A DNA stretch of 14,587 nucleotides from Anaerolineaceae bacterium. Lineage in GTDB: Bacteria > Chloroflexota > Anaerolineae > JAAYZQ01. Positions within the stretch are counted from its first letter, which is position 1. The number at the start of each line of letters is the position of its first letter. The notes beneath the pieces were generated by a model. It had not been told where the DNA came from and did no database searches. It saw only the letters and a program-made list of their open reading frames with translations. Location: contig JAAYZQ010000264.1 in assembly GCA_012514775.1 (NCBI GenBank), forward strand, positions 1-14,587, in the 5' to 3' direction. This document shows, one piece after another, positions 1-7,340 of this stretch. A program made the position numbers and the translations under genes.

Positions 1-1
1 C

Positions 2-100
2 TCTTATTACGGGCGCGAGTTCTACGAAGGCAAGAAGATCAGTTGGCGCGACGCACCCATCGCCTTCTGGACGCTCCTGAAGTATCGGTTTGTGGAGTGA
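2..100 (+). CDS. C-terminal end of a family 2 glycosyltransferase (partial)
   Basis: Only the last 32 residues are present; the gene enters from the left edge and ends at TGA 98-100. The tail reads EFYEGKKISWRDAPIAFW followed by TLLKYRF. An 'EGKKIxWxD...A.WTLLKYRF' ending is what I know from the C-termini of GT2 enzymes of the dolichyl/polyprenyl-phosphate mannose synthase type, which transfer a sugar from a nucleotide donor to a lipid phosphate on the cytoplasmic face. The following genes are GT-C-type membrane transferases that would use such lipid-linked sugars, which supports the call. The catalytic domain lies outside the window, so the family assignment rests on the tail and context only. 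Confidence 0.65.
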   Translation, partial: SYYGREFYEGKKISWRDAPIAFWTLLKYRFVE

Positions 101-1598
101 CGTGTTCCGCCGTTCTCGCTCGCCGGTGCTTGTGGCCGCCGTCTTGATGGTGAGCATGGGCCTGCGACTGGCGCCCTGGGGCCAGAACCGATTCCTGGAG
201 GACGAGGCGCTGTACGCGGCCTGGGGGCTCCAGATTGCGACGGGCGCCGATCCCATGCTGGACGGCGAGCCGGTGGACAAGCCGCCCCTCTACCCCTACG
301 TCCTGGCTGCCAGCCTCCGGCTGACGGGCAGCACCCAGGGCGGCCGGGCGGCGGAAACGGCGGCCCGCCTGCCCAGCCTGCTGGCCAGCGTGGCGAGCAT
401 CGCCCTGGTCTATGCCCTGGCGCGGACGCTCTATCCCGGCCAGCAGGACGAGGGCCTGCCGACGCTGGCCGCGCTGCTCCTGGCGCTGTCGCCCTTTGAC
501 GTGCTCTTTGCCTCCACGGCCTTTACCGATCCGCTGCTCGTGGCCCTGGGGCTGGGCGCGCTCCTGGCGGCCGCGCGGGGCAGGGCGGGCACGGCAGGGC
601 TCCTGGCCGGGCTGGCGGCAGCGACCAAGCAGCAGGGGCTGCTCTTCCTGCCCCTCGTCTTGGCCGCCGGGGCCCTGGGGCCCGGGCTGCGGCGGGGAGG
701 GCTGCTGCGCCTGGGGCTGGGGTTCGCCCTGGTGGCCGCGGCCGCCCTGGGCTGGGACGCGGCGCGGGTGCAGCGACCGGGCTTCTGGCAGCAGAGCCTC
801 ATCGCCTACGGGGGGCTGGCGCCCGTGCCGGGCGAGGCGCTGGCGGAGCGCGGGGCCGCCTGGCTGCAGCTCGTCGGCTCGTTCTGGACCTCGCCCTGGG
901 TCAACGGCATCGCCGCTGTGGTGCTGGCCGCCTGGATCATCCTGGCGGCCGCCGGGCGGGTGCCACGCCCGACAAAGATGGACGCCGTCCTGGGCCTGTT
1001 CTTCCTGGGCTACCTGGCCCTCCACTGGCTGCTGACCTTCCAGGTGTGGGATCGCTACCTGCTGCCCCTGGTTCCCGTGGCTGCCCTCCTCGTGGCCCGG
1101 GGCGTCGTGGCCCTGGCCCGCTCTCTGGCGCGGGCGCCGGGTGCTGACCGGCGAGGAGTGGGACGGGCAGGCGTGGTGGCCGCCGGGCTGGCCTTTGCCG
1201 TGGGCCTGGCCGGGCCCCTGGTGCAGGCCACGAACAGCGGCCTGCCCGTGGGCGGCGATCACGGCGCCTACGACGGCATCGACGAGCTGGCGGCGGCCAT
1301 CCGCGCCGAGGCCCCGGCCGGCTCGGTGCTCTACCACCACTGGCTGGGCTATCACTATCGCTTTTACCTGCACGGGGCGCCCCTGCGCCTGCATTGGTAT
1401 CCCGACGTGCAGGACCTGGTCCACGACGCGACGGTCTATCGCCGCGAGCCGCGCTACATCGCCTTCCCCAGCTTTCGCGACGGCAGCGCCGCCGCGGAAG
1501 CGTTGCAGGCGGCGGGCATGGAGCTGCTCCCGGCCTACGAAACCCGGCGGCGCGACGGCACCGCGTCGTTCCGCCTCTACCGGCTGGCAGGGCCGTAG
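90..1598 (+). CDS. GT39-type membrane glycosyltransferase (PMT/ArnT-like)
   Basis: This is a 502-residue polytopic membrane protein. Known GT39/ArnT-like enzymes transfer a sugar from a polyprenyl-phosphate carrier to an acceptor on the outer face of the membrane. A first membrane helix (about residues 12-28) is followed by an acidic loop with E37-D38-E39 (FLEDEALYAAW), the position of the catalytic Asp/Glu in this superfamily. The family motif DKPPLYPY follows at residues 63-70. Many hydrophobic Leu/Ala/Val helices come next, and a soluble, Tyr/His-rich C-terminal tail starts near residue 390. The open frame begins with TTG at 90, overlapping the upstream stop by 11 nt. GTG at 102, just after that stop and behind a GGAG, is an equally plausible start. 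It is co-directional with neighbouring envelope genes and probably in one operon. The acceptor substrate cannot be read from the sequence. Confidence 0.85.
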   Translation: MWSDVFRRSRSPVLVAAVLMVSMGLRLAPWGQNRFLEDEALYAAWGLQIATGADPMLDGEPVDKPPLYPYVLAASLRLTGSTQGGRAAETAARLPSLLASVASIALVYALARTLYPGQQDEGLPTLAALLLALSPFDVLFASTAFTDPLLVALGLGALLAAARGRAGTAGLLAGLAAATKQQGLLFLPLVLAAGALGPGLRRGGLLRLGLGFALVAAAALGWDAARVQRPGFWQQSLIAYGGLAPVPGEALAERGAAWLQLVGSFWTSPWVNGIAAVVLAAWIILAAAGRVPRPTKMDAVLGLFFLGYLALHWLLTFQVWDRYLLPLVPVAALLVARGVVALARSLARAPGADRRGVGRAGVVAAGLAFAVGLAGPLVQATNSGLPVGGDHGAYDGIDELAAAIRAEAPAGSVLYHHWLGYHYRFYLHGAPLRLHWYPDVQDLVHDATVYRREPRYIAFPSFRDGSAAAEALQAAGMELLPAYETRRRDGTASFRLYRLAGP

Positions 1599-1616
1599 AA
1601 CCTGCGCACGGGCTGC

Positions 1617-4199
1617 ATGTGGGAAGCGCTGAAGCGGCTGCTCAGTCCTGAATACCTGGCCGTGGCCGATCCCGGGCCGATGGGCGGGCTGTGGGTGCTG
1701 TACGTCGCCCTGGGCCTGCTCTTTGCCGCCGGGCTGGCCTGGTCGGCCTGGCTGGTGACGTCGGCCGCGGCCTCGTCCTCGGCCCGGTCCGGCCCGCAAG
1801 GTTCTCAACCGCACGAAGGGGGGAGGACCGCCTCGACGGCGGGAGCCATGCCTCTCCTGGCGTGGCTGGAGCTGTGGATTTGCCTGGCGGGGTTGGCGAC
1901 GGTTGTCGGGCGGTTTCTGGGCTGGCCCGGCTGGTCGGCCCGCATTTGGCCCTACTCCCTGGCGGTACTGGCCGTGGCGGGGGCGGCCGTGATTCGGTGG
2001 CGCGATTTACCTATCCCCCCCAGCCCCCCTTCCCGGAGCGGGAAGGGGGGAGAAGGCGAGCCTTCTCTTGGAAGCTCCCCTCCCCTCGCAGGCACCTGTC
2101 CCGCACCGTCCCGACGGTCCGGCGTCGGGAACGGCGGACGGTGTCGGGAGGAGGACCCAACGGGCCGGATCGGGCCGGGGGAGAGGTCCCACGTGGCGCT
2201 GCTGGTGCTGCTGCACCTGGCGGGGGTGGCGCTGGTGGTGGGGCGGCGGTACGAGTTGCCGGTGTGGAGCGCGCCGCTGGTGCTGGCGGCGCTGCTGGCG
2301 CCGCAGGCGCCGCTCGTGGCCCGGCGGCGGGCGCTGTCGTGGTGGGCGCTGGCTCCCCTGTTCATCGCCTACGGCGCCACGCTGCTGTGGCTGGCCTACC
2401 GGGCGCTGGACATCACCATCGTGGGCTGGCAGGGGCTCATCTTTCCCAACCCGTTCTTCTCGCTGTTCTACCTGGACGGCATGATCCTGGGCAGCGTCGC
2501 CTGGTCGTCCTTATGTCAGCTAAGCTGGACGGCGGCGAGCCTGGGGCGGCCCGGCGCGGTAGCCCGCTGGGCGTCGGCCGGCGTCCTGGTGGTGACGCTG
2601 GCCTGGGCCGGGACGGTGTACCTGGGCAAGCGGACCCACGGCGCCACGGCCAGCGATCCCTACGCCTACGCCCAGATGGGCGTCGACCTGGCGGAAAACG
2701 GGACCTTCATGCACCGTTTCGAGCTGTTCCAGGAGGTGATCCCCCTGGGCATCGCCTGGGCGCCGCTCCAGCCGGTGGGCTATCACATTCCGCGCAACGA
2801 CCTGGGCGACTGCCCCAGCGTGTGGGCCACGGGCGCCTCGGCCCTGCTGGCCGCCGGCTACCTGTTCCTCGGCGAGGCCGGACTTTATGTCACGACGCCG
2901 ATCGTCGCCCTCCTGGCGCTGGCCGCCACGTGGGCCCTGGCGCAAGAGGTCCTGCGGGCCGAGCCGCGGGGGGTGCGCTACCTGGCGGGCGCCCTGGCTG
3001 TGGCCCTGCTGGCGACGTCGCCCGAGCAGGTGGACCGCCTCCTGGTGCCCATGGCCGACGCCGCCGCCATGCTGTTCACGGTGCTGTTCCTGTTCTTCTT
3101 GTTGCGGGCCGCGCGGGCCGTGGAGGACCAGCCGGGCCGGCGGCTGGCCGGCTGGCCCTACTGGCTCCTGGCCGGCGTGACCTTTGCCTGGGCCTACTGG
3201 GTGCGGCACACGCAGCTCGTGCTGGCCCTGGCCGTGGTGGCCTGGCTGGCCTGGGCGTGGCGATCCGGGAAGCGGGGAGCCGGGATCGGGGGCGTGGCGC
3301 TGTTCGGCATCGCGGCGGGCGTGGCAGCCCTGCCGGATATCGCCTACCGCTGGCGGGCCTTTGGCGGGCCGCTGGCGACCGAGACCACCGAGCTGCCGTT
3401 GATGGCCGTGGGGAACGTGGGAGCCGTGGCCTGGGAGATGCTGCGCGCGGCGCTGGCCGCCGGCGAATGGGGCTACCTGTTCCCTCTGGCCCTGTATGGG
3501 GGCTACCGGCTGCTGCGGGCGCCCGGCCGCGACACGCGGCGGGCGGTGCTGGTGCTGGGCACGGCCTTTCTCGCCGTGCTCCTGGTCCACCTCACCTACA
3601 GCGCCCTGCGCCTGCGAGACCTCATCTCCCTCTTTCCCCTCGTAGACCTGGCGGTGGCCTACGGGGCCGTGGCCCTGGCGCGGCGTGCCTGGCCGCGGCC
3701 GGCCAGGCACCGGGCCCTGCCCGGTGGGGCCACCCTGGGCGCGGCCCTGGCCGCCGTGGCCGTCGTCGGCTGGATCGTGTTTAGCCTGGCGCTGGCCCGC
3801 TGGGCAATGATCGACAACCTCTGGAGGCGGGGCTGGGCGTCGTTTGGCTACATGCGGCCCGAGCACCGCGCCTCCTTCGAGGCGCTGGAAGCGCTGACGC
3901 CGCCCGAGGCGGTGGTGGGCGCCTCGCTCAACGCCGGCGCCGTGGCCCTCTACAGCGACCGCGATCCCATCCGGCCCTACGATAGCTGGACGGCGGAGGA
4001 ATGGGAGATCTTTGTGCAGGCCATGCAAGACCACGGGCGCCCCGTCTACCTGCTGGACGACGGCGGCCTGATGGAGGCGTTCATCGCCCAGGAGGCGGCC
4101 CGGCACCGCCTGGTGCCCATCGCCGAGCTGACCCTGCCCATCTTTTACGCCGAGGGCCGGGAGAGCGGCTGGCTCTACCGGCTGGAGGGGGAACGATGA
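1617..4199 (+). CDS. Large GT-C-type integral membrane protein, probable glycosyltransferase, carrying an in-frame repeat insertion
   Basis: 860 residues with many membrane helices and a soluble C-terminal domain (about residues 740-860) after the last helix. The luminal-loop-like stretch ATASDPYAYAQMGVDLAENG resembles the first acidic loop of GT-C/GT39-like glycosyltransferases, so a lipid-linked sugar transferase role is likely but the exact family is uncertain. The ATG at 1617 lies 18 nt after the previous stop, with only a weak ribosome site. The gene ends in an ATGA overlap with the next gene, implying coupled translation. Residues about 132-191 are odd: instead of membrane or loop sequence they are a Pro/Gly/Arg/Ser-rich, Cys-containing segment (GTCPAPSRRSGVGNGGRCRE) encoded by a palindromic element. 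The segment sits between two hydrophobic segments, so it may be tolerated as an extramembrane loop. The frame stays open through it. Confidence 0.75.
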   Translation: MWEALKRLLSPEYLAVADPGPMGGLWVLYVALGLLFAAGLAWSAWLVTSAAASSSARSGPQGSQPHEGGRTASTAGAMPLLAWLELWICLAGLATVVGRFLGWPGWSARIWPYSLAVLAVAGAAVIRWRDLPIPPSPPSRSGKGGEGEPSLGSSPPLAGTCPAPSRRSGVGNGGRCREEDPTGRIGPGERSHVALLVLLHLAGVALVVGRRYELPVWSAPLVLAALLAPQAPLVARRRALSWWALAPLFIAYGATLLWLAYRALDITIVGWQGLIFPNPFFSLFYLDGMILGSVAWSSLCQLSWTAASLGRPGAVARWASAGVLVVTLAWAGTVYLGKRTHGATASDPYAYAQMGVDLAENGTFMHRFELFQEVIPLGIAWAPLQPVGYHIPRNDLGDCPSVWATGASALLAAGYLFLGEAGLYVTTPIVALLALAATWALAQEVLRAEPRGVRYLAGALAVALLATSPEQVDRLLVPMADAAAMLFTVLFLFFLLRAARAVEDQPGRRLAGWPYWLLAGVTFAWAYWVRHTQLVLALAVVAWLAWAWRSGKRGAGIGGVALFGIAAGVAALPDIAYRWRAFGGPLATETTELPLMAVGNVGAVAWEMLRAALAAGEWGYLFPLALYGGYRLLRAPGRDTRRAVLVLGTAFLAVLLVHLTYSALRLRDLISLFPLVDLAVAYGAVALARRAWPRPARHRALPGGATLGAALAAVAVVGWIVFSLALARWAMIDNLWRRGWASFGYMRPEHRASFEALEALTPPEAVVGASLNAGAVALYSDRDPIRPYDSWTAEEWEIFVQAMQDHGRPVYLLDDGGLMEAFIAQEAARHRLVPIAELTLPIFYAEGRESGWLYRLEGER
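2010..2190 (+). repeat. Palindrome-rich element, copy 1, inserted in-frame within a coding region
   Basis: A stretch of about 180 nt inside the 1617-4199 gene is composed of inverted repeats. Positions 2024-2035 and 2039-2050 form a perfect 12-bp stem (CCCCCCTTCCCG) around a GAG loop. Positions 2050-2057 and 2060-2067 form an 8-bp stem around GA. Positions 2106-2112 and 2121-2127 (TCCCGAC/GTCGGGA) form another. Bases 2096-2159 are identical to 4261-4324 in the next gene, and 2065-2095 match 4230-4260 with three differences. The ends are fuzzy: they are set by where similarity to copy 2 and hydrophobic coding sequence begin and end, with GAGAGGTCCC (2181-2190) shared as the right end. No transposase or terminal target duplication is visible. 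It may be a non-autonomous mobile palindromic element. Confidence 0.85.
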
Positions 4200-7060
4200 A
4201 AGAGCAACCTGACCCCCCCGGCTCCCCTTCTCTTGAAAGCTCCCCTCCCCTGGCAGACACCTGTCCCGCACCGTCCCGACGGTCCGGCGTCGGGAACGGC
4301 GGACGGTGTCGGGAGGAGGACCCAGGGGGCCGGATCGCACCTGTCCCCCTGCACCCGACGCACCCTGGCACTGCCCGCCAGGGCAAGTGGGACGGTGTGG
4401 CGGACGCACCGTCCCGATGGTCCGGCGTCGGGAGCGTCAGGAGGTGGGGGGAGAGGTCCCTCGTACTTGCCCTGGGGGGGCTGGCGGTGCTGTTCTTCTG
4501 GAAGATTGCGCTGACCAACCGGGTGCTGGCCGGGGTGGACGTGTTCGGCTATTTCTATCCGTACCGCGACGCGGTGTCGGAGGCGCTGCGGCAGGGGAGG
4601 CTTCCCCTGTGGAATCCCTATCTGTTTATGGGGGCGCCGCTCCTGGCCAACTCCCAGGCCGCGGCCTTTTACCCGTTGCACTGGCCGCTCCTGTGGCTGG
4701 ATGCGCCGGCGCAGGTGGCGTGGAGTATCGTGCTGCACGTCTGGCTGGCGGCGGCGGGCACGTTTCTGTTGGCGCGGCGGGCCCTGGGCCTGGGGCTGCC
4801 GGCGGCGCTGGTGGCCGGCGCGGTCATGGGGCTGGGCGGGTTCCTGGGCGCCCAGGTGGAGCACGTCAACCAGCTCAACGCCTCGGCCTGGCTGCCCTGG
4901 CTGCTCCTCTTCCTGGAGGTGGCCCTGCAGCGCGGGCGCCGGCGCTGGCCGGCCGAGCTGGCCGCCTACGGAGTCGTGGCCCTGATCTTTCTGGCGGGGC
5001 ACACCCAGGCGTCGTACATCGTCCTGATGGCGGCCTGGGCCTACGCCCTGCTCCGGGGCTGGGACGACTTCCGGCAAAAGCGCTGGGGGTCGGGACTGCG
5101 GGGCGTTTTCGTGGCGGCCAGGGCCACCCTGGCCGGGGCGCTGATGGCCTTCGCACAATTGGCACCCACCTTCGAGCTGTCGCAACTGTCGACGCGCAGC
5201 GGCGGGCTGCCCTACCAGGAGGCCGCCTCGTTCTCCCTCAAGCCGGCGCTGGTCTTCAAGGCGTTCCTGCCGCCGTATCTATGGGAGCCGCCCTTTAGCG
5301 AGTACGTGGCCTACGTGGGGGTCGCCGCGCTGCTGCTGGCCGCCCTGGGAGCGTGGGCCATCGCGCGGCGCCGGCGGCCGGGGGGCGTCTTTGTTGTCCT
5401 GGCGGCCGCGGGCGTGTTCCTGGCCCTGGGCGCCTACAACCCGGTATATTATGTCCTGTACAAGGTCGTGCCCGGCATGGACCTGTTTCGCGCCCCCGCG
5501 CGCTGGCTGCTGCTCTACAGCCTGGGAGCCGCGGTGCTGGCCGGGGTCGGGCTGGAGACGCTGCGGTTGCGGCGCGGCTGGCGGGCCGGGCTGGTGTTGC
5601 TGGTGCTGGTCGAGCTGTTCCTGGGCAGCCGGCGTCTGGCCTACAACCGGCCCACGGCCCCCGCGGCCTACGACTCGATGCGCACCGCCCCCAGCCACCT
5701 GCTGGCCGACCAGGAGGGCGAGCCCTTTCGCTTCCTGAGCATGTCGGACATTCTCTATGACCCGGGCGACATGGGCGACCTGCGGGCCATGTACGGCGAC
5801 TGCCTGAGCGAGGGCGAGCTGTACGACCTGCTGGTGGCGACCAAGATGAAAGAGGTGCTGGCCTACAACCTGCCGCTCCGCTACCGGCTGTCGAGCGTGG
5901 ACGGCTACGACGGCGGGCTGCTGCCCACCGGCCGCTACGTCACCCTGGAGCGGCTCTTCCTGGACGAGGACGAGATCTGGCCCGATGGCCGGCTGCGGCA
6001 GCAGCTCCGCCAGGTGCCCGACCCCCGGCTGCTGTCGCTCCTCAACGTCAAGTACGTCATCACCGACAAGACCCAGGACGCCTGGATCGACGGCGTCTTT
6101 TACGACCTGGAGCACACCGTGCCCCTGGGCGAGGTCCGCATCGACGGCCTGCCCGACATGGAGGCCACCCACCTGGGCGTGGTGTCGTACCTCAGCGGCA
6201 CGGTGGGCATCGAGGACGCGACGCCCGTGGCCCGGGTGGTGGTCACCGGCACGGAGGGCACCGTGGCGACGGCGACCCTGCGCGCCGGCGACGACACGGC
6301 CGAGGGCCGCTACCGGCCGGGGAGCGTGGCCCACCGCCAGGCGCGGGCCGGGCACGCGTGGCGCGACGACCCGGAGGGCAGCGATTATGTCACGCTCCTG
6401 GATCTGGGGCAGGCCATGCGCCCGGCGGCGGTGAGCGTCCGCTCGCTGCTGCCCGGCAGCTCGGTGTTCCTGCGGGGCATGAGCCTCGTGGACGACCGGA
6501 CCGGCGCCCATCGCACCTTGCAGGTGCATCCCGCCTACGAGCTGGTGCACTCGGGCGACGTCAAGATCTATCGCAACCGCGAGGTGCTGCCGCGGGCCTT
6601 TGTTGTGCACCGCGCCCGCCTGGTGGCCGGCGACGAGGACGCCCTGGCCCTGCTCCGCGACGCGGCCTTCGACCCCGCCCGGGAGGTCCTGCTGGCCTCG
6701 GGCCGGGAGCTGGCCGGCCCCGAGCCGGCAGCGGCGCCCGAGGCCGAGATCGTGAGCTACGGTGAGGAAGAGATCCAGATCCGGGCGCGGCTGGACGCGC
6801 CCGGCTACCTGGTGATGTCCGAGGGCGACGACGGCGGATGGGCCGCGGAGGTGGACGGGCAGGAGGCGGCCATCGAGCGGGCCGACATCTACTTCCGGGC
6901 CGTCTACCTGGAGGCCGGGGAGCACACGGTGACGATGCGCTACCGGCCGCCGGTGGTGGTCCTGGGCCTGGCCGTCAGCCTGGCTTCCATCGGCGCCTGG
7001 CTCCTGGCCCTGATCCTGGCGCTCCGGTCTGCGCGCCGGCGGCCCGCACCGCCCGCCTGA
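4196..7060 (+). CDS. YfhO-family membrane protein with a repeat-derived N-terminal extension
   Basis: 954 residues. The ATG at 4196 overlaps the previous stop as ATGA and has a GGAGGGGG ribosome site directly upstream, so this start is well supported. YfhO proteins are large polytopic membrane proteins linked in Firmicutes to glycosylation of lipoteichoic acid using lipid-linked sugar. Family features visible are the first extracellular loop (VDVFGYFYPYRDAVSEAL from residue 116, then WNPYLFMGAPLLANSQ near 141-156), a series of hydrophobic helices to about residue 490, and a large soluble domain. The typical YfhO C-terminus follows: GW at 881-882, VDG at 886-888, a GEHTVTMRYRPP strand, and a final helix at about 919-945. 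Residues 5-88 precede the first helix and are wholly encoded by the palindromic element, so mature YfhO probably began near residue 89 before insertion. GTG 4397, inside the element, is a weak alternative start. Confidence 0.85.
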   Translation: MKEQPDPPGSPSLESSPPLADTCPAPSRRSGVGNGGRCREEDPGGRIAPVPLHPTHPGTARQGKWDGVADAPSRWSGVGSVRRWGERSLVLALGGLAVLFFWKIALTNRVLAGVDVFGYFYPYRDAVSEALRQGRLPLWNPYLFMGAPLLANSQAAAFYPLHWPLLWLDAPAQVAWSIVLHVWLAAAGTFLLARRALGLGLPAALVAGAVMGLGGFLGAQVEHVNQLNASAWLPWLLLFLEVALQRGRRRWPAELAAYGVVALIFLAGHTQASYIVLMAAWAYALLRGWDDFRQKRWGSGLRGVFVAARATLAGALMAFAQLAPTFELSQLSTRSGGLPYQEAASFSLKPALVFKAFLPPYLWEPPFSEYVAYVGVAALLLAALGAWAIARRRRPGGVFVVLAAAGVFLALGAYNPVYYVLYKVVPGMDLFRAPARWLLLYSLGAAVLAGVGLETLRLRRGWRAGLVLLVLVELFLGSRRLAYNRPTAPAAYDSMRTAPSHLLADQEGEPFRFLSMSDILYDPGDMGDLRAMYGDCLSEGELYDLLVATKMKEVLAYNLPLRYRLSSVDGYDGGLLPTGRYVTLERLFLDEDEIWPDGRLRQQLRQVPDPRLLSLLNVKYVITDKTQDAWIDGVFYDLEHTVPLGEVRIDGLPDMEATHLGVVSYLSGTVGIEDATPVARVVVTGTEGTVATATLRAGDDTAEGRYRPGSVAHRQARAGHAWRDDPEGSDYVTLLDLGQAMRPAAVSVRSLLPGSSVFLRGMSLVDDRTGAHRTLQVHPAYELVHSGDVKIYRNREVLPRAFVVHRARLVAGDEDALALLRDAAFDPAREVLLASGRELAGPEPAAAPEAEIVSYGEEEIQIRARLDAPGYLVMSEGDDGGWAAEVDGQEAAIERADIYFRAVYLEAGEHTVTMRYRPPVVVLGLAVSLASIGAWLLALILALRSARRRPAPPA
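4208..4460 (+). repeat. Palindrome-rich element, copy 2, at the 5' end of the YfhO gene
   Basis: Second copy of the element at 2010-2190. Bases 4261-4324 are identical to 2096-2159. Relative to copy 1 it lacks 33 nt (the 12-bp hairpin and part of the next) between the C-rich left part and CTCTTG. It also carries extra sequence before the shared right end GAGAGGTCCC (4451-4460). The extra part holds a partial duplicate of the core (4406-4436 against 4269-4299, two differences) and a perfect 9-bp inverted repeat GGGACGGTG/CACCGTCCC (4389-4397 and 4407-4415). It is read in the same frame as copy 1, giving the peptide TCPAPSRRSGVGNGGRCREE in both genes. It begins only four codons after the YfhO start. 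Confidence 0.85.
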
Positions 7061-7088
7061 GCCGCGCTTAGCCGCCCGCGCCGGCGCC

Positions 7089-7176
7089 AAATATGTATCG
7101 CCACATATATCCGCCATCTGTATCCAGATATATAGACATGCTTCTTTGCCTATGATACCCTTGTAGACAATTAAAA
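7089..7176 (+). promoter_or_regulatory. AT-rich island, probable promoter region for the DUF5666 lipoprotein gene
   Basis: Within otherwise very GC-rich DNA, about 90 nt here are rich in A and T. The stretch contains TATGAT at 7151-7156 as the best -10-like hexamer, but no convincing -35 sits 16-18 nt upstream, and TTGCCT at 7146 with an A/T run near 7171 is an alternative. Small inverted repeats are present, such as ATATGT/ACATAT (7091-7096 and 7103-7108) and ATCTG/CAGAT, which could bind a regulator. Location in the 280-nt gap upstream of the lipoprotein gene makes promoter function plausible, but the exact boxes are uncertain. Confidence 0.4.
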
Positions 7177-7215
7177 GCGGCAAGCCTGTCGCCCGCCCGC
7201 CCAACCGGGGCGCTC

Positions 7216-7270
7216 ACCGCAGAGACCGTGAACGGTACCGTCGTTTCGTGCCAGACGCGTGCTCTGCGGT
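7216..7270 (+). promoter_or_regulatory. Inverted repeat in the long leader of the lipoprotein gene
   Basis: ACCGCAGAG (7216-7224) and CTCTGCGGT (7262-7270) are perfect 9-bp arms around 37 nt that include the palindrome ACGGTACCGT (7232-7241). The structure lies between the AT-rich promoter-like island and the ATG at 7341. If transcription starts near 7160 it would fold in a leader of about 180 nt. A further GC-rich hairpin (GGCCGC/GCGGCC) lies downstream around 7285-7300. It does not match any riboswitch class I can recognise. There is no U-run, so it is not a standard terminator. Confidence 0.4.
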
Positions 7271-7340
7271 TTTGCGTCCCGGCGGGCCGCGGCGCGGCCG
7301 GCAGCCGAAAAACCTGGACCAAGTAATCGCGGGAGGGTAC

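Noticed and set aside
39..1814. Long minus-strand open frame of 591 codons opposite the GT39 gene
   Set aside because: It is Gln/Arg/Gly/His-rich with no recognisable domain or signal, a typical antisense shadow of a high-GC gene. The plus-strand protein has clear family motifs and membrane helices.
2024..2067. Hairpins at 2024-2067 as a transcription terminator
   Set aside because: They lie inside an intact open frame and are not followed by a T-run.
2520..4409. Long minus-strand open frame of 629 codons opposite the GT-C and YfhO genes
   Set aside because: Same low-complexity Gln/Gly/Arg/His composition as other shadows; it spans two real genes and has no start context.
5279..7204. Minus-strand open frame of 641 codons opposite YfhO
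   Set aside because: Val/Gln/His/Gly-rich shadow without motifs; the plus strand encodes the YfhO C-terminal signature across the same bases.
7200..7340. Riboswitch in the lipoprotein leader (c-di-GMP or cobalamin type)
   Set aside because: I looked for the conserved core sequences of common classes and did not find them; only generic stems are visible.
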